Origin: Flavobacterium nitratireducens
GTDB lineage: Bacteria; Bacteroidota; Bacteroidia; Flavobacteriales; Flavobacteriaceae
Assembly: GCF_029625335.1 (NCBI RefSeq)
Contig: NZ_CP121111.1
Coordinates: forward strand, 2,928,353-2,992,352
Direction: 5' to 3'
Length of the DNA: 64,000 nt
Shown here piece after piece: positions 1 through 8,784 of the stretch. Positions within the stretch are counted from its first letter, which is position 1; each line of letters begins with the position of its first letter. The notes below the pieces were generated by a model. That model did not search any database. It was not told the origin of the DNA and was given only the letters and a program-made list of their open reading frames with translations. The position numbers and the translations under genes are program-made.

Positions 1-725
1 TCTTGTATCTAGAAGATCATTATTTTAGGTTAATGGCTTCGATGCGAGTGGTTCGTATGGAGATTCCAATGAATTTTACGATGGAATATTTTGAAGAGCA
101 ATTGCTATCGTTGACTGATAAATTGGCAATTTCTGCTGCTGCTAGAGCTCGAATTACTGTTTTTAGAAATGATGGAGGTTATTATCTTCCTTTGGACAGA
201 TCGGTTTCTTTTTTAGTGCATGCGACGGCTTTAGAAACGGCTTTGTATTCTTTTGATAAAAAAGGGTATGAAGTAGACTTATTTAAAGATTTTTATATTA
301 CTAAGCAACTTTTGTCTTCTATTAAAAGTACCAATAGAATCCTGAATGTTACCGCAAGTATTTATGCCGATGAAAATGGTTTGGATAATTGTTTGTTGCT
401 GAATGATTCTAAAAATGTAGTTGAAGCTATTCAGGGAAATATTTTTATGGTTATGGGCGGAAAATTAATTACTCCTCCAGTGTCAGAAGGCTGTTTGAAT
501 GGTGTAATGCGCAAACAGATTCTTGGTTTAGCTAAAACTATTTCAGGTATTGAGGTTGTTGAAGATGTTATTTCTCCTTTTGATCTTCAAAAAGCAGAAG
601 AGTTATTTATTACTAATGTGATAAAAGGTGTGCAACCAATAACAAAATACAGAAAAAAAACATTTACTACCAGTGTAGCAGAGCAATTAGTAGAAAAGTT
701 AAATCAAATCGTAGCAACTACTTAG
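1..725 (+). CDS. Aminotransferase class IV (4-amino-4-deoxychorismate lyase-like), 5' partial
   Basis: The reading frame is open at the left window edge and ends with TAG at 723-725, so the N-terminus lies outside the window. The visible 240 residues begin within the conserved EDHYFRLMASMR segment of PLP-dependent fold-type IV enzymes. NVVEAIQGNIFMVMGGKLITPP matches the cofactor-binding and substrate region of the class (the first 20 residues of it are the diagnostic part), and EELFITNVIKGVQPI is the usual C-terminal motif. In this family PabC makes p-aminobenzoate for folate, while IlvE and Dat act on other amino acids. The short C-terminal part and Flavobacteriia relatives favour a PabC-like role, but the substrate is inferred. 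The catalytic lysine is expected upstream of the window. The stop overlaps by 4 bases the stop of the convergent YqgE gene. Confidence 0.85.
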   Translation, partial: LYLEDHYFRLMASMRVVRMEIPMNFTMEYFEEQLLSLTDKLAISAAARARITVFRNDGGYYLPLDRSVSFLVHATALETALYSFDKKGYEVDLFKDFYITKQLLSSIKSTNRILNVTASIYADENGLDNCLLLNDSKNVVEAIQGNIFMVMGGKLITPPVSEGCLNGVMRKQILGLAKTISGIEVVEDVISPFDLQKAEELFITNVIKGVQPITKYRKKTFTTSVAEQLVEKLNQIVATT

Positions 726-1282
726 TTTAAATAGGGGTTTTCGGGTGCATTAGACCATATTAGATATTCGCCACCTAATTCTAAAATTTGTTCTTTCCAA
801 AAATGGGTGGAAGATTTGCCTATAATTTTATTTTTATAGCTGTTAGATGTGATTATCCATGAATTGTTTTCCATTTCAGATTGAAGTTGGCTTTCTGACC
901 ATCCTGTGTAACCTAAGAAAAAGCGAATGTTGTTTTTGTTGATTTGTCCGCTATTGATTAGTTCTTTAGTAGATTCAAAATCACCACCCCAATAAATACC
1001 ATTTGAAATTTCAATACTATTAGGAATTAAGTTAGGTACATTGTGGATGAAATACAGGTTGTCTTGTTCTACAGGGCCACCGTTGTATATTTTTAATTTT
1101 GAATTTATCTCAGGAATTAAATCGTGAATGGTATATTTCAATGGTTTATTAATGATAAAACCAACAGATCCGTCTTTGTCATGATCGGCTAATAAAATCA
1201 CAGAACGATTGAAAGATAAATCTCCAATTATTGAAGGTTCAGCAATTAGAAGTTGTCCTTTTATTAATGGTTCTGAAATCAT
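722..1282 (-). CDS. YqgE/AlgH family protein (UPF0301)
   Basis: This 186-residue protein is full length for the YqgE/AlgH family. It has the N-terminal KGQLLIAEPSI segment, the LLADHDKDGSVGFIINKPL core (GFIINKP is the family signature), and IYNGGPVEQDNLYFIH. It then has the FLGYTGWSESQLQSE motif near residues 122-137. No signal peptide or membrane segment is visible, so it should be cytoplasmic. The biochemical function of the family is unknown. AlgH was named for an effect on alginate transcription in Pseudomonas, which need not apply here. Its stop codon overlaps that of the convergent aminotransferase gene. HU lies upstream behind a terminator, so YqgE probably has its own promoter. Confidence 0.9.
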   Translation of the reverse strand: MISEPLIKGQLLIAEPSIIGDLSFNRSVILLADHDKDGSVGFIINKPLKYTIHDLIPEINSKLKIYNGGPVEQDNLYFIHNVPNLIPNSIEISNGIYWGGDFESTKELINSGQINKNNIRFFLGYTGWSESQLQSEMENNSWIITSNSYKNKIIGKSSTHFWKEQILELGGEYLIWSNAPENPYLN

Positions 1283-1351
1283 AATAATTGATTTTTTTTA
1301 TTAAATTTAATAAAAAAATGGAAAACACCAAAAAAAATCGGTAAAAAGCAC

Positions 1352-1380
1352 AAAAAAAACCCTCGATAGAGGGTTTTTTA
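1352..1380 (-). terminator. Rho-independent terminator of the HU gene
   Basis: The arms AAAAAACCCTC and GAGGGTTTTTT close on a GATA loop, and the minus strand then runs into a T tract. It lies 28 bases past the HU stop codon and separates HU from yqgE. Confidence 0.85.
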
Positions 1381-1407
1381 TATTGGCTAGGTTTTGAAAA
1401 TAAAACC

Positions 1408-1680
1408 TTAGTTGATAGCTCCTTCTAATTCAGCTCCAGCTTTGAATTTTACTACGTTTTTAGCAGCGATTTGAATAGTTTTTCCAGTTTGTGGATTTCT
1501 TCCATCTCTAGCAGCTCTTGAAGAAACTGACCAAGATCCAAAACCTACTAAAGAAACTTTACCGCCTTTTTTCAAAGTCTCACCTACATTACCTAAAAAT
1601 GATTCTAAAGCTAATTTTGCAGCTGCTTTAGTAATTCCTGCGTCAGCAGCGATAGCATCGATTAATTCTGATTTGTTCAT
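1408..1680 (-). CDS. HU family DNA-binding protein
   Basis: The 90-residue product is the usual length for HU/IHF. MNKSELIDAIA at the start, the VSLVGFGSWSVSSRAARDGRNPQTGKTI beta-arm region (GFGSW and GRNPQTG are the signatures) and AAKNVVKFKAG are all canonical. It would bind and bend DNA as a dimer and compact the nucleoid. The gene is monocistronic: it has its own terminator downstream and a good TAnnTTTG promoter upstream. The leader is about 45 bases and the ATG is unambiguous because the family begins with MNKSEL. Confidence 0.97.
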   Translation of the reverse strand: MNKSELIDAIAADAGITKAAAKLALESFLGNVGETLKKGGKVSLVGFGSWSVSSRAARDGRNPQTGKTIQIAAKNVVKFKAGAELEGAIN

Positions 1681-1725
1681 AATAAAAAGTTATTAATTGT
1701 TGGTTAAAAATAAATTGTTATACAA

Positions 1726-1755
1726 CAAATTTAGCAGTAAATACAGACCTCGCAA
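1726..1755 (-). promoter_or_regulatory. Promoter of the HU gene
   Basis: On the minus strand the -7 element TAAATTTG (1726-1733) follows TTG (1753-1755) with a 19-base spacer. This matches the Bacteroidota TTG-N(17-23)-TAnnTTTG consensus. It places transcription start about 40 bases before the HU start codon. Confidence 0.75.
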
Positions 1756-1860
1756 GTGCTTTGACGGATTTTACGCTATTTTGTTAATAACTTATTTTTT
1801 TTGTTCATAACACCGTGTTTTTTGGGGTGTTTTTGGCGGTTTTACCTGTTTTTATTGGGC

Positions 1861-2808
1861 TTAAACTGCTTTTGCCTCTTCTGAAAATGAAATTCCATTA
1901 AGCAATTCACCAGTAGTCATTTTCTTTTTACCTGGAAATTGTAAACTTAATACCTGAATAAATCCATCTTTTACAGCTATTTTTAATTCTTTCTTTGAGC
2001 TAATGATGGTTCCAGCTTCATGGGTATGGGATTCAGTACTGATTTTCGATTCATAAATTTTCACATTCCATTCTTGGTTTTTATCGGTAAAGAAACACCA
2101 AGACGCTGGATAAGGATTTAGACCTCTTATTAGGTTGTGGATTTCAGTTGCCGATTTGTTCCAATCAATCTTACAGTTCTCTTTGTTGAGTTTGTAAGCT
2201 GTTTTTATATCATCAGTATCCGTTTGAATAGTTGTTTGAACTTGACCCTTTTCTAGTAAGGCTAGTGTTTTAATTACAGTTTCGCTTCCTAAGTGTATTA
2301 AACGGTCGTGAAGTTGGCCTACATTTTCATTTGGTTCAATTGCTGTTTCGGCACTTAAAATCATAGCTCCAGTGTCTATTTTGTCATCAATGAAAAATGT
2401 TGTTACACCGGTTTTAGTTTCTCCATTAATAATAGCCCAGTTGATGGGTGCTGCACCTCGGTAGTTAGGTAAAAGGGAGGCGTGAAGGTTAAAAGTACCT
2501 AATTTAGGCATTTCCCATACTACTTTAGGCAACATTCTAAAGGCAACCACGACTTGTAGATTGGCATTCAAGGATTTTAATTCGGCAAGAAAGCTTTCGT
2601 CTTTTAAATTTGTCGGCTGTAATAAGTTTAGGTTATTTGCTAAAGCATATTCTTTTACTGCCGAATACTTAATTTTTTGACCACGACCAGCTGGTTTGTC
2701 AGCAGCGGTAATTACACCTACTACTTCGTAATTGTTTTTTAGTATGCTATCAAGGATTCCTACTGCAAAGTCTGGAGTTCCCATAAATACGATTCGTAAT
2801 TTTTCCAT
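1861..2808 (-). CDS. fmt: Methionyl-tRNA formyltransferase
   Basis: This enzyme transfers a formyl group from 10-formyl-tetrahydrofolate to the initiator Met-tRNA. At 315 residues it is full length. The N-terminal RIVFMGTPDFAVGIL strand, the HASLLPNYRGAAPINWAI catalytic loop (His and the SLLPxYRG motif, residues about 109-126) and DDKIDTGAMIL with its catalytic Asp are present. The C-terminal OB-fold has the GLNPYPASWC motif. The start ATG overlaps the recQ stop by one base on the minus strand (TAATG), which points to translational coupling in a recQ-fmt pair. Confidence 0.97.
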   Translation of the reverse strand: MEKLRIVFMGTPDFAVGILDSILKNNYEVVGVITAADKPAGRGQKIKYSAVKEYALANNLNLLQPTNLKDESFLAELKSLNANLQVVVAFRMLPKVVWEMPKLGTFNLHASLLPNYRGAAPINWAIINGETKTGVTTFFIDDKIDTGAMILSAETAIEPNENVGQLHDRLIHLGSETVIKTLALLEKGQVQTTIQTDTDDIKTAYKLNKENCKIDWNKSATEIHNLIRGLNPYPASWCFFTDKNQEWNVKIYESKISTESHTHEAGTIISSKKELKIAVKDGFIQVLSLQFPGKKKMTTGELLNGISFSEEAKAV

Positions 2809-4703
2809 TATTGTTTTAAGCTATATTTATTGTTTGGTAGTATTAGAATGATTTCGTTTTCTAATAACTCTTGAAGTGCAAAGATAACATCGTCTGAAAG
2901 ATTATGTAAACTTGTTTGAATTTCTCTCGAACTTAAATCGCCAGTTTTCAATAAATCTACTATTTTTTTAGAGATGGTGGCTTTAGATTCTTTTTTCTCT
3001 TTTTTGCTAATGCAGTAAGAGCATATACCACAACTAGTTGTTTTGGTTTCACCAAAGTATTCTAAAAGTAATTGACTTTTACAACAATCGTCTTTTTGGA
3101 TGTAATTGATTACGGCTTCAAATTGTTGTTTTTTTAATTTATTTTGGTTTTCTAGGTATTTTGCGATTCGATTAATGGTTCGTTCATCTTCTCGAATTTC
3201 GTTAAATAGTAATGTTGTGTCATTGTTTTTAGACTGATAGGCAACGATATCTTTTTCTTTTAATTTTTCCAATGCAATTTCTACCTCTGCTTCCGTATGT
3301 TTTGATTTTTTTGCAATAAATGGAATATTTAAGTTGATTGGGGTGTCGTAAATTCCGGGATAGGCTCTTAGAATAGTTACTATAATTTCTTCGTCGTTTG
3401 GATTGAGACTTGTATAACGAATGACTTCTTTGGAAGGGATAATAAATTGCAAACTTATTTTTTCTGAGAATTCTTGGGATAGACTAATTACCCCTTGACG
3501 ATCAAGAAACTGAATAGCATTGTATGTTTTTAAAATAGGGAAATTATATCTCTGGCAAAATTGATTCAAATTAAATGAAAATTGTTCGTTGATGCCTTCT
3601 CCATAGGCAATTTGGAAATAGTTGCACATTTTGATAAAGACTTCTTTTAAAAAAGTTTTATCTGGAAGAATGTATAAAAACTGATTTTCGGCTTGAGTAA
3701 TATCGGACGGGCTGCTTAGCAAAATTGCAAACGCTTTTTCTTCATTTCTTCCTGATCTTCCTGCTTCTTGATAATAATTTTCGAGATTATCCGGAAGTTG
3801 GATATGTATTACGGTTTTTACATTAGCCTTGTCAATTCCCATTCCAAAAGCATTGGTGGCAACCATAACTTGAACTTCTTCGTCCATCCAGTGTTGCATG
3901 TTTTTATTCTTTTCTTTCGTAGGTAAGCCTCCGTGGTAAAATGTTGCTTTGAATCCTAGGGCATTAAGTTGATTAGCGGTATCGCTACAGGCTTTTCGGT
4001 TTCTGACATATATAATAGATGGCTGTGGGTTTTTCTTTAAAATTTGTTGAATTCTAAATAGTTTGTCTTCGATTTCAAAAACCATATAGGCTATGTTCTT
4101 TCTTTCGAATGATTTTTCAAAGCACAATGGGTTTTCGAGACCTAACTCTTTAATAATATCTTCCTTTACTCTAGGTGTTGCGGTTGCTGTTAGTGCAAGG
4201 AAAGGAGTTTTGGGAAAATGAGTTTTTAGATGGGCAATTTTGAGATAGGCAGGGCGGAAATCGTGTCCCCATTGCGAAACACAATGCGCTTCATCAATTG
4301 CAATTAAATTGATTGGAAGGTTTTTAATTCGTTCTAAAATCCATTCCGATTGCAAACGCTCGGGAGAAAGATAGAGAAATTTATAGTTCCCATATTGACA
4401 ATTGTCAAGTAAATCAATTATTTCGTCAGATTTAATGCCTCCAGTAAGTGTAATAGCTTTGATGTTCCGTTTTTGTAAATTAGCCACTTGGTCTTTCATC
4501 AAAGCTACAAGGGGTGAAATGACTAAGCAAATTCCTTTTTGCATTAGAGCAGGGATTTGGAAACAAATCGATTTTCCTCCTCCTGTAGGCATTAGTGCAA
4601 ATGTATCGTGACCATTTAAAACCGCTTCGATAATTTCTTTTTGTGGTGTTCTAAAACTATCGTGGTTCCAGTATTTTTTTAGAATTTGTAGCGGTTCAGA
4701 CAT
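2808..4703 (-). CDS. recQ: RecQ family ATP-dependent DNA helicase
   Basis: This is a superfamily 2, 3'-5' DNA helicase used in recombination and replication-fork repair. It has Walker A MPTGGGKS (residues about 38-45), the DEAH box in AIDEAHCVSQWGHDFRP, the motif III segment LALTATATPRV and motif VI QEAGRSGR. The zinc-binding cysteines of the RecQ-Ct domain follow (DDCCKS and SCGICSYC). At 631 residues it is a short RecQ form, and I see no clear HRDC domain after the RQC region. It is upstream of fmt with a one-base stop/start overlap. It is divergently transcribed from the DUF493 gene across a 226-base gap. Confidence 0.93.
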   Translation of the reverse strand: MSEPLQILKKYWNHDSFRTPQKEIIEAVLNGHDTFALMPTGGGKSICFQIPALMQKGICLVISPLVALMKDQVANLQKRNIKAITLTGGIKSDEIIDLLDNCQYGNYKFLYLSPERLQSEWILERIKNLPINLIAIDEAHCVSQWGHDFRPAYLKIAHLKTHFPKTPFLALTATATPRVKEDIIKELGLENPLCFEKSFERKNIAYMVFEIEDKLFRIQQILKKNPQPSIIYVRNRKACSDTANQLNALGFKATFYHGGLPTKEKNKNMQHWMDEEVQVMVATNAFGMGIDKANVKTVIHIQLPDNLENYYQEAGRSGRNEEKAFAILLSSPSDITQAENQFLYILPDKTFLKEVFIKMCNYFQIAYGEGINEQFSFNLNQFCQRYNFPILKTYNAIQFLDRQGVISLSQEFSEKISLQFIIPSKEVIRYTSLNPNDEEIIVTILRAYPGIYDTPINLNIPFIAKKSKHTEAEVEIALEKLKEKDIVAYQSKNNDTTLLFNEIREDERTINRIAKYLENQNKLKKQQFEAVINYIQKDDCCKSQLLLEYFGETKTTSCGICSYCISKKEKKESKATISKKIVDLLKTGDLSSREIQTSLHNLSDDVIFALQELLENEIILILPNNKYSLKQ

Positions 4704-4902
4704 GTAAATAAGAAATGTTAATTCGTTTTTATAGAGAAAAACGGCAGTTTTTTTTAAGCAAATTTATAGTACTTAGTCCTTAAAAAACTGATTTTAAAGC
4801 AAACTTAGTTAAACTAATTTAGAATTTTAAAAAATACGACTATCAAAGTAATGATTTAACTAAAAATCATAGGCTATAATTCCGATTTTAGAATTGAAAG
4901 CG

Positions 4903-4910
4903 TATATTTG
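4903..4910 (+). promoter_or_regulatory. -7 promoter element (TATATTTG) for the DUF493-DUF4290-murA operon
   Basis: TATATTTG fits the Bacteroidota TAnnTTTG -7 consensus and sits 20 bases before the ATG at 4930. No clear TTG is seen at the expected -33 distance, so the call rests on the -7 box and its position. Confidence 0.6.
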
Positions 4911-4929
4911 CCTTTATTTTTAAAGACAA

Positions 4930-5214
4930 ATGGATAAGAAAACAGAGGAGTTTTTTGATAGATTAAGAACCGAGCTAGAAAAAAGTAATTCTTGGCCAGC
5001 GATATATTTGTTTAAATTTATTGTTCCTACTGATGTTGAAAAAATCAAACAAGTAGATGCTGCATTTGATGGTATGGGAGCCGTAATGAAAACAACACAA
5101 TCTAAAACTGGAAAATTTACTAGTGTATCAATTGACGTTCAAATGCAAAGCCCTCAGGCCGTAATTGATAAATATATCGAAGTTTCTACAATTGAAGGAA
5201 TCATTTCATTATAA
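4930..5214 (+). CDS. DUF493 family protein
   Basis: This 94-residue protein belongs to the YbeD-like DUF493 family, small ACT-like alpha/beta proteins. The signature is FIVPTDVEKIKQV near residues 30-42, followed by the amphipathic TGKFTSVSIDVQMQS strand. No enzymatic function is established for the family. It is the first gene of a rightward run with DUF4290, murA and a cation transporter. The ATG is preceded by AAAGACAAATG at a short distance from the promoter. Confidence 0.9.
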   Translation: MDKKTEEFFDRLRTELEKSNSWPAIYLFKFIVPTDVEKIKQVDAAFDGMGAVMKTTQSKTGKFTSVSIDVQMQSPQAVIDKYIEVSTIEGIISL

Positions 5215-5273
5215 TTGTGGAATAATAGTATTTTAGCCTCGCTTTTGTAGTTAAGCTTCAAATAAAACAAATT

Positions 5274-5990
5274 ATGAATCAGAAATATATTAAAGAAAAT
5301 GCGAATGATGTTGTACATCATCTAGAATATAATGCCGAACGCTCGCATTTGATTATTCCTGAGTATGGGCGTCATTTACAAAAGCTTATCGATCAAGCAA
5401 CTGAAATTGAAGACGCCGAAACACGAAATAAAGCAGCTAAATACATTATTCAGGTAATGGGAACACTAAATCCTCACTTAAGAGATGTACCTGACTTTCA
5501 ACATAAATTATGGGATCAGCTTTTTATAATGTCTGACTTTAAATTAGATGTTGAATCACCATATCCTATTCCTTCCCGAGAAGTGTTACAATTGAAACCA
5601 GAGGTTTTGAAATATCCTCAAAATTTCCCTAAATACCGTTATTATGGAAACAATATCAAATATATGATTGATGTTGCTAACCAATGGGAAGAAGGAGAAA
5701 TGAAAAGTGCATTGGTAAAAGTGATTGCTAATCACATGAAAAAATCGTACTTGAGTTGGAACAAAGATACCGTGAAAGATGATGTGATTTTTGAACATCT
5801 TTACGAATTATCAGGAGGAAAATTGAACTTGTTACTAAGTACAGAAGAGTTAATAAACACTTCCGATTTGTTACGTACTAACAAAAGAATGTCAAATAAA
5901 GTTTCTACAGGGCAACCTAAAATTCAAAATAATAAGAATAATAAAGGGGGCAAAGGGAAAAAATATTCAAATAACAATCAGAAGCAATAG
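5274..5990 (+). CDS. DUF4290 domain-containing protein
   Basis: The 238-residue protein matches the DUF4290 family, which I know only from Bacteroidota. LEYNAERSHLIIPEYGRH near residues 18-35 and MGTLNPHLRDVPDFQHKLWD near residues 62-81 are its conserved blocks. The C-terminal 30 residues are low-complexity, rich in Asn, Lys and Gly, and probably disordered and basic. No signal peptide is present. The function is unknown. Its constant position just upstream of murA in this operon hints at a link to envelope growth, but that is inference from context only. Confidence 0.9.
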   Translation: MNQKYIKENANDVVHHLEYNAERSHLIIPEYGRHLQKLIDQATEIEDAETRNKAAKYIIQVMGTLNPHLRDVPDFQHKLWDQLFIMSDFKLDVESPYPIPSREVLQLKPEVLKYPQNFPKYRYYGNNIKYMIDVANQWEEGEMKSALVKVIANHMKKSYLSWNKDTVKDDVIFEHLYELSGGKLNLLLSTEELINTSDLLRTNKRMSNKVSTGQPKIQNNKNNKGGKGKKYSNNNQKQ

Positions 5991-6042
5991 AATTTGCTAC
6001 TAACCAATAATACAAGTAAAAAATAAAATTGAGATAGATAAT

Positions 6043-7356
6043 ATGGGAATCTTTAAAATTGAAGGAGGAATCCGTTTAAAAGGAGAAATTACTCCACAAG
6101 GTGCTAAAAATGAAGCATTACAAATATTATGCGCTGTACTTTTAACTTCAGAAAAAGTTACAATCAACAACATTCCCGATATTATTGACATCAATAAATT
6201 AATAACACTTTTAGGAAATTTAGGGGTTAAAATAACTAAAAATGCTCACGGGTCGTATACTTTTCAATCTGATGAGGTTAATGTAGGTTATTTAGAAACT
6301 GAAGCTTTCAAAAAAGAGGGAGGCGCTTTAAGAGGTTCAATTATGATTGTTGGACCATTATTGGCTCGTTTTGGAAAAGGGTACATCCCAAAACCAGGAG
6401 GTGATAAAATTGGAAGAAGAAGATTAGATACTCACTTTGAAGGATTCATCAATTTAGGAGCTAAATTCCGTTATAATAGAGAAGACCATTTTTATGGTGT
6501 AGAAACTACCGATGGATTAGTAGGAACCGATATGTTATTGGATGAAGCATCTGTAACTGGAACTGCAAATATTGTTATGGCTGCTGTTTTAGCAAAAGGA
6601 AAAACGACTATCTATAACGCTGCTTGTGAGCCTTACTTGCAACAACTTTGTAAGATGTTGAACTCAATGGGAGCCAAAATTACAGGAGTTGGTTCTAACT
6701 TATTAACGATTGAAGGAGTTGAACGTTTAGGTGGTTGTGAGCACCGTATCTTGCCAGATATGATTGAAATTGGTAGCTGGATTGGTCTTGCAGCAATGAC
6801 AAGAAGTGAAATTACAATAAAAAATGTAAGCTGGGAAAATTTAGGTTTAATACCAAATACATTTAGAAAATTAGGTATCACTTTAGAGCGTAGAGGAGAT
6901 GATATTTACATTCCAACTCATGAAAATGGTTATGAAGTAAAAACAGATATCGATGGATCTATCCTAACTATTGCCGATGCACCATGGCCAGGATTCACTC
7001 CTGATTTATTGAGTATTGTTCTGGTTGTTGCTACACAGGCTAAGGGAGATGTTTTAATCCACCAAAAAATGTTTGAGAGTAGATTGTTCTTTGTGGATAA
7101 ATTGATTGATATGGGAGCTAAAATCATGTTGTGTGACCCGCACAGAGCGGTGGTTATTGGGCATAATTTCAAATCTACTTTGAAAGCCACTACGATGTCT
7201 TCACCAGATATTCGCGCTGGAATTTCATTATTGATTGCTGCACTTTCTGCAAAAGGAACAAGCACCATTCAAAACATAGAACAAATCGATCGTGGTTATG
7301 AGCGAATTGACGAACGATTAAGAGCTATCGGGGCTAATATTGTTCGTGTAGAATAA
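6043..7356 (+). CDS. murA: UDP-N-acetylglucosamine 1-carboxyvinyltransferase
   Basis: MurA makes the first committed step of peptidoglycan synthesis, adding enolpyruvate from PEP to UDP-GlcNAc in the cytoplasm. The 437 residues are full length. GAKNEALQ near residue 20, VTGTANIVMAAVLAKG in the middle and APWPGFTPDLLS near residue 310 are typical. In the catalytic loop the sequence is KPGGDKIGRRRLD. The position of the Escherichia coli catalytic Cys115 is Asp121 here (codon 6403-6405). The enzyme is known to work with Asp, and that substitution gives intrinsic fosfomycin insensitivity. The ATG follows DUF4290 by 52 bases and the CDF gene starts 4 bases after its stop. Confidence 0.97.
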   Translation: MGIFKIEGGIRLKGEITPQGAKNEALQILCAVLLTSEKVTINNIPDIIDINKLITLLGNLGVKITKNAHGSYTFQSDEVNVGYLETEAFKKEGGALRGSIMIVGPLLARFGKGYIPKPGGDKIGRRRLDTHFEGFINLGAKFRYNREDHFYGVETTDGLVGTDMLLDEASVTGTANIVMAAVLAKGKTTIYNAACEPYLQQLCKMLNSMGAKITGVGSNLLTIEGVERLGGCEHRILPDMIEIGSWIGLAAMTRSEITIKNVSWENLGLIPNTFRKLGITLERRGDDIYIPTHENGYEVKTDIDGSILTIADAPWPGFTPDLLSIVLVVATQAKGDVLIHQKMFESRLFFVDKLIDMGAKIMLCDPHRAVVIGHNFKSTLKATTMSSPDIRAGISLLIAALSAKGTSTIQNIEQIDRGYERIDERLRAIGANIVRVE

Positions 7357-7360
7357 AAAT

Positions 7361-8234
7361 ATGAATAAAGAACAAAAAGCCGTAGAGGCAACTTACTTTA
7401 GTATAATAGGAAATACCTGCTTAGCAATTATAAAAGGCTTAGCAGGTTTTTTTGGCAATTCTTATGCCTTAATTGCGGATGCAATTGAATCTACAACCGA
7501 TATTTTTGCCTCTTTTTTAGTTTTATTTGGAATTAAATACTCCAATCGACCTGCCGATGAAAATCATCCTTATGGTCATGGAAGAGCTGAACCATTAATT
7601 ACTTTTTTAGTCGTTGGTTTTTTAATTACTTCGGCAACTATTATAGCATATGAAAGTATCGCTAATATTCAAACACCGCATGATTTACCAAAATCTTGGA
7701 CCTTATTTGTTTTAGGAGCTATAATTATTTGGAGAAGAATACTCCTTTCAAACTGTGATGAAACGTAGTATAGAAACTAATAGTTCATCATTAAAAGCAG
7801 ATGCATGGCATCATCGAAGTGATGCAATTACTTCGGTGGCAGCTTTTTTAGGAATTTCAATTGCCTTAGTTCTGGGAAAAGGTTATGAATCTGCAGATGA
7901 TTGGGCTGCCTTATTTGCCTCTGGTTTTATCATTTACAATAGCTTTTTGATTTTCCGTCCTGCTTTAGGCGAAATTATGGATGAACATTTGTATGATGAT
8001 TTAATCGAACATGTTCGTCAAGTTGCTTCTAATGTAGAAGGAATAATAGATACCGAAAAGTGTTTTATTCGAAAATCAGGCATGAAATATCATGTAGATT
8101 TACACGCAATTGTAAGTGCCGAAATATCCGTAAAAGAAGGGCATCAACTAGCACATATTCTCAAAGATACTTTGCGAAAAGAAATTCCAGAATTAGGACA
8201 TGTCTTGATTCATATAGAACCAGATGATGAATAA
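7361..8234 (+). pseudogene. Cation diffusion facilitator transporter, single frameshift
   Basis: This is a zinc/iron/manganese efflux antiporter of the CDF family, broken into two frames. The first part (7361-7768) carries NSYALIADAIESTTDIFAS, with the metal-site Asp residues of TM2, and NRPADENHPYGHGRAEP. The second part (in frame to 8234) carries LKADAWHHRSDA, the HxxxD site of TM5, and the C-terminal cytoplasmic domain. Near 7733-7735 the DNA has one extra base: TGGAGAAGAATAC where TGGAAAGAATAC would keep the frame (W-K-E-Y). Removing it gives 290 residues, a normal CDF length. It may be a true lesion or a sequencing error. It is last in the murA operon and followed by a strong hairpin terminator. 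Confidence 0.9.
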
Positions 8235-8241
8235 TTAAAAC

Positions 8242-8284
8242 ACAAAAAAGCGAGTTAAAAGTAAAATCTAACTCGCTTTTTTGT
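8242..8284. terminator. Bidirectional terminator between the CDF gene and aroQ
   Basis: This is a perfect 16-bp stem with an 11-base loop. The arms (8242-8257 and 8269-8284) are centred on GCGAGTTA and TAACTCGC, with A and T runs on both sides, so it can stop both convergent transcripts. Confidence 0.9.
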
Positions 8285-8296
8285 TTTGTGCATCTA

Positions 8297-8710
8297 TTAT
8301 AAAAAAGATTGAATGGCTAAATCATAGCTTTTTAACCCAAATCCTAAAACAACACCTTTTGCATTTCCAGAAATGTAGGATTGATGACGGAAACTCTCTC
8401 TTGAAAAAGTATTCGAAATATGCACTTCTACTACTGGGGTTGTAATACCTTTTACCGCATCACCTATACCAACAGAGGTATGTGTGTAAGCTCCTGCATT
8501 TAAAATAATACCATCATACGTAAACCCAAATTCTTGAATTTTGTCGATTAATTCACCTTCAATATTACTTTGGAAGTAATTGAATTCTATAGAATGGAAT
8601 TTTGCTTTCAATTCTTCGAAATACTCTTCAAAAGTTAAACTTCCATAAATTTCAGGTTCGCGTTTTCCTAATAAGTTAAGGTTAGGACCGTTTATAATGC
8701 TAATTTTCAT
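8297..8710 (-). CDS. aroQ: Type II 3-dehydroquinate dehydratase
   Basis: AroQ catalyses the third step of the shikimate pathway, 3-dehydroquinate to 3-dehydroshikimate. It is a small dodecameric cytoplasmic enzyme. The 137 residues carry INGPNLNLLGKREPEIYG with the catalytic Arg, and ILNAGAYTHTSVGIGDA. The substrate loop VEVHISN is present with SRESFRHQSYIS and its catalytic His. All family blocks are present and the length is normal. The start ATG matches the family start (MKISIINGPNLN). It lies between two terminators, so it is transcribed alone. Confidence 0.97.
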   Translation of the reverse strand: MKISIINGPNLNLLGKREPEIYGSLTFEEYFEELKAKFHSIEFNYFQSNIEGELIDKIQEFGFTYDGIILNAGAYTHTSVGIGDAVKGITTPVVEVHISNTFSRESFRHQSYISGNAKGVVLGFGLKSYDLAIQSFL

Positions 8711-8733
8711 TTTTATCTTTTTTGTAAAAATAA

Positions 8734-8765
8734 AAAACCGTCCTGAATTATCGGGACGGTTTTTA
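8734..8765 (-). terminator. Terminator of the 8785-9339 outer-membrane protein gene
   Basis: The arms AAAACCGTCC and GGGACGGTTTT surround a 9-base loop, followed on the minus strand by a T run. It lies 20 bases past the gene stop and upstream of aroQ. Confidence 0.85.
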
Positions 8766-8784
8766 TTATATTTTCTAAGTTTTT

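Noticed and set aside
4402..4611. Open frame on the plus strand across recQ
   Set aside because: It is antisense to the conserved helicase motifs and has no family features.
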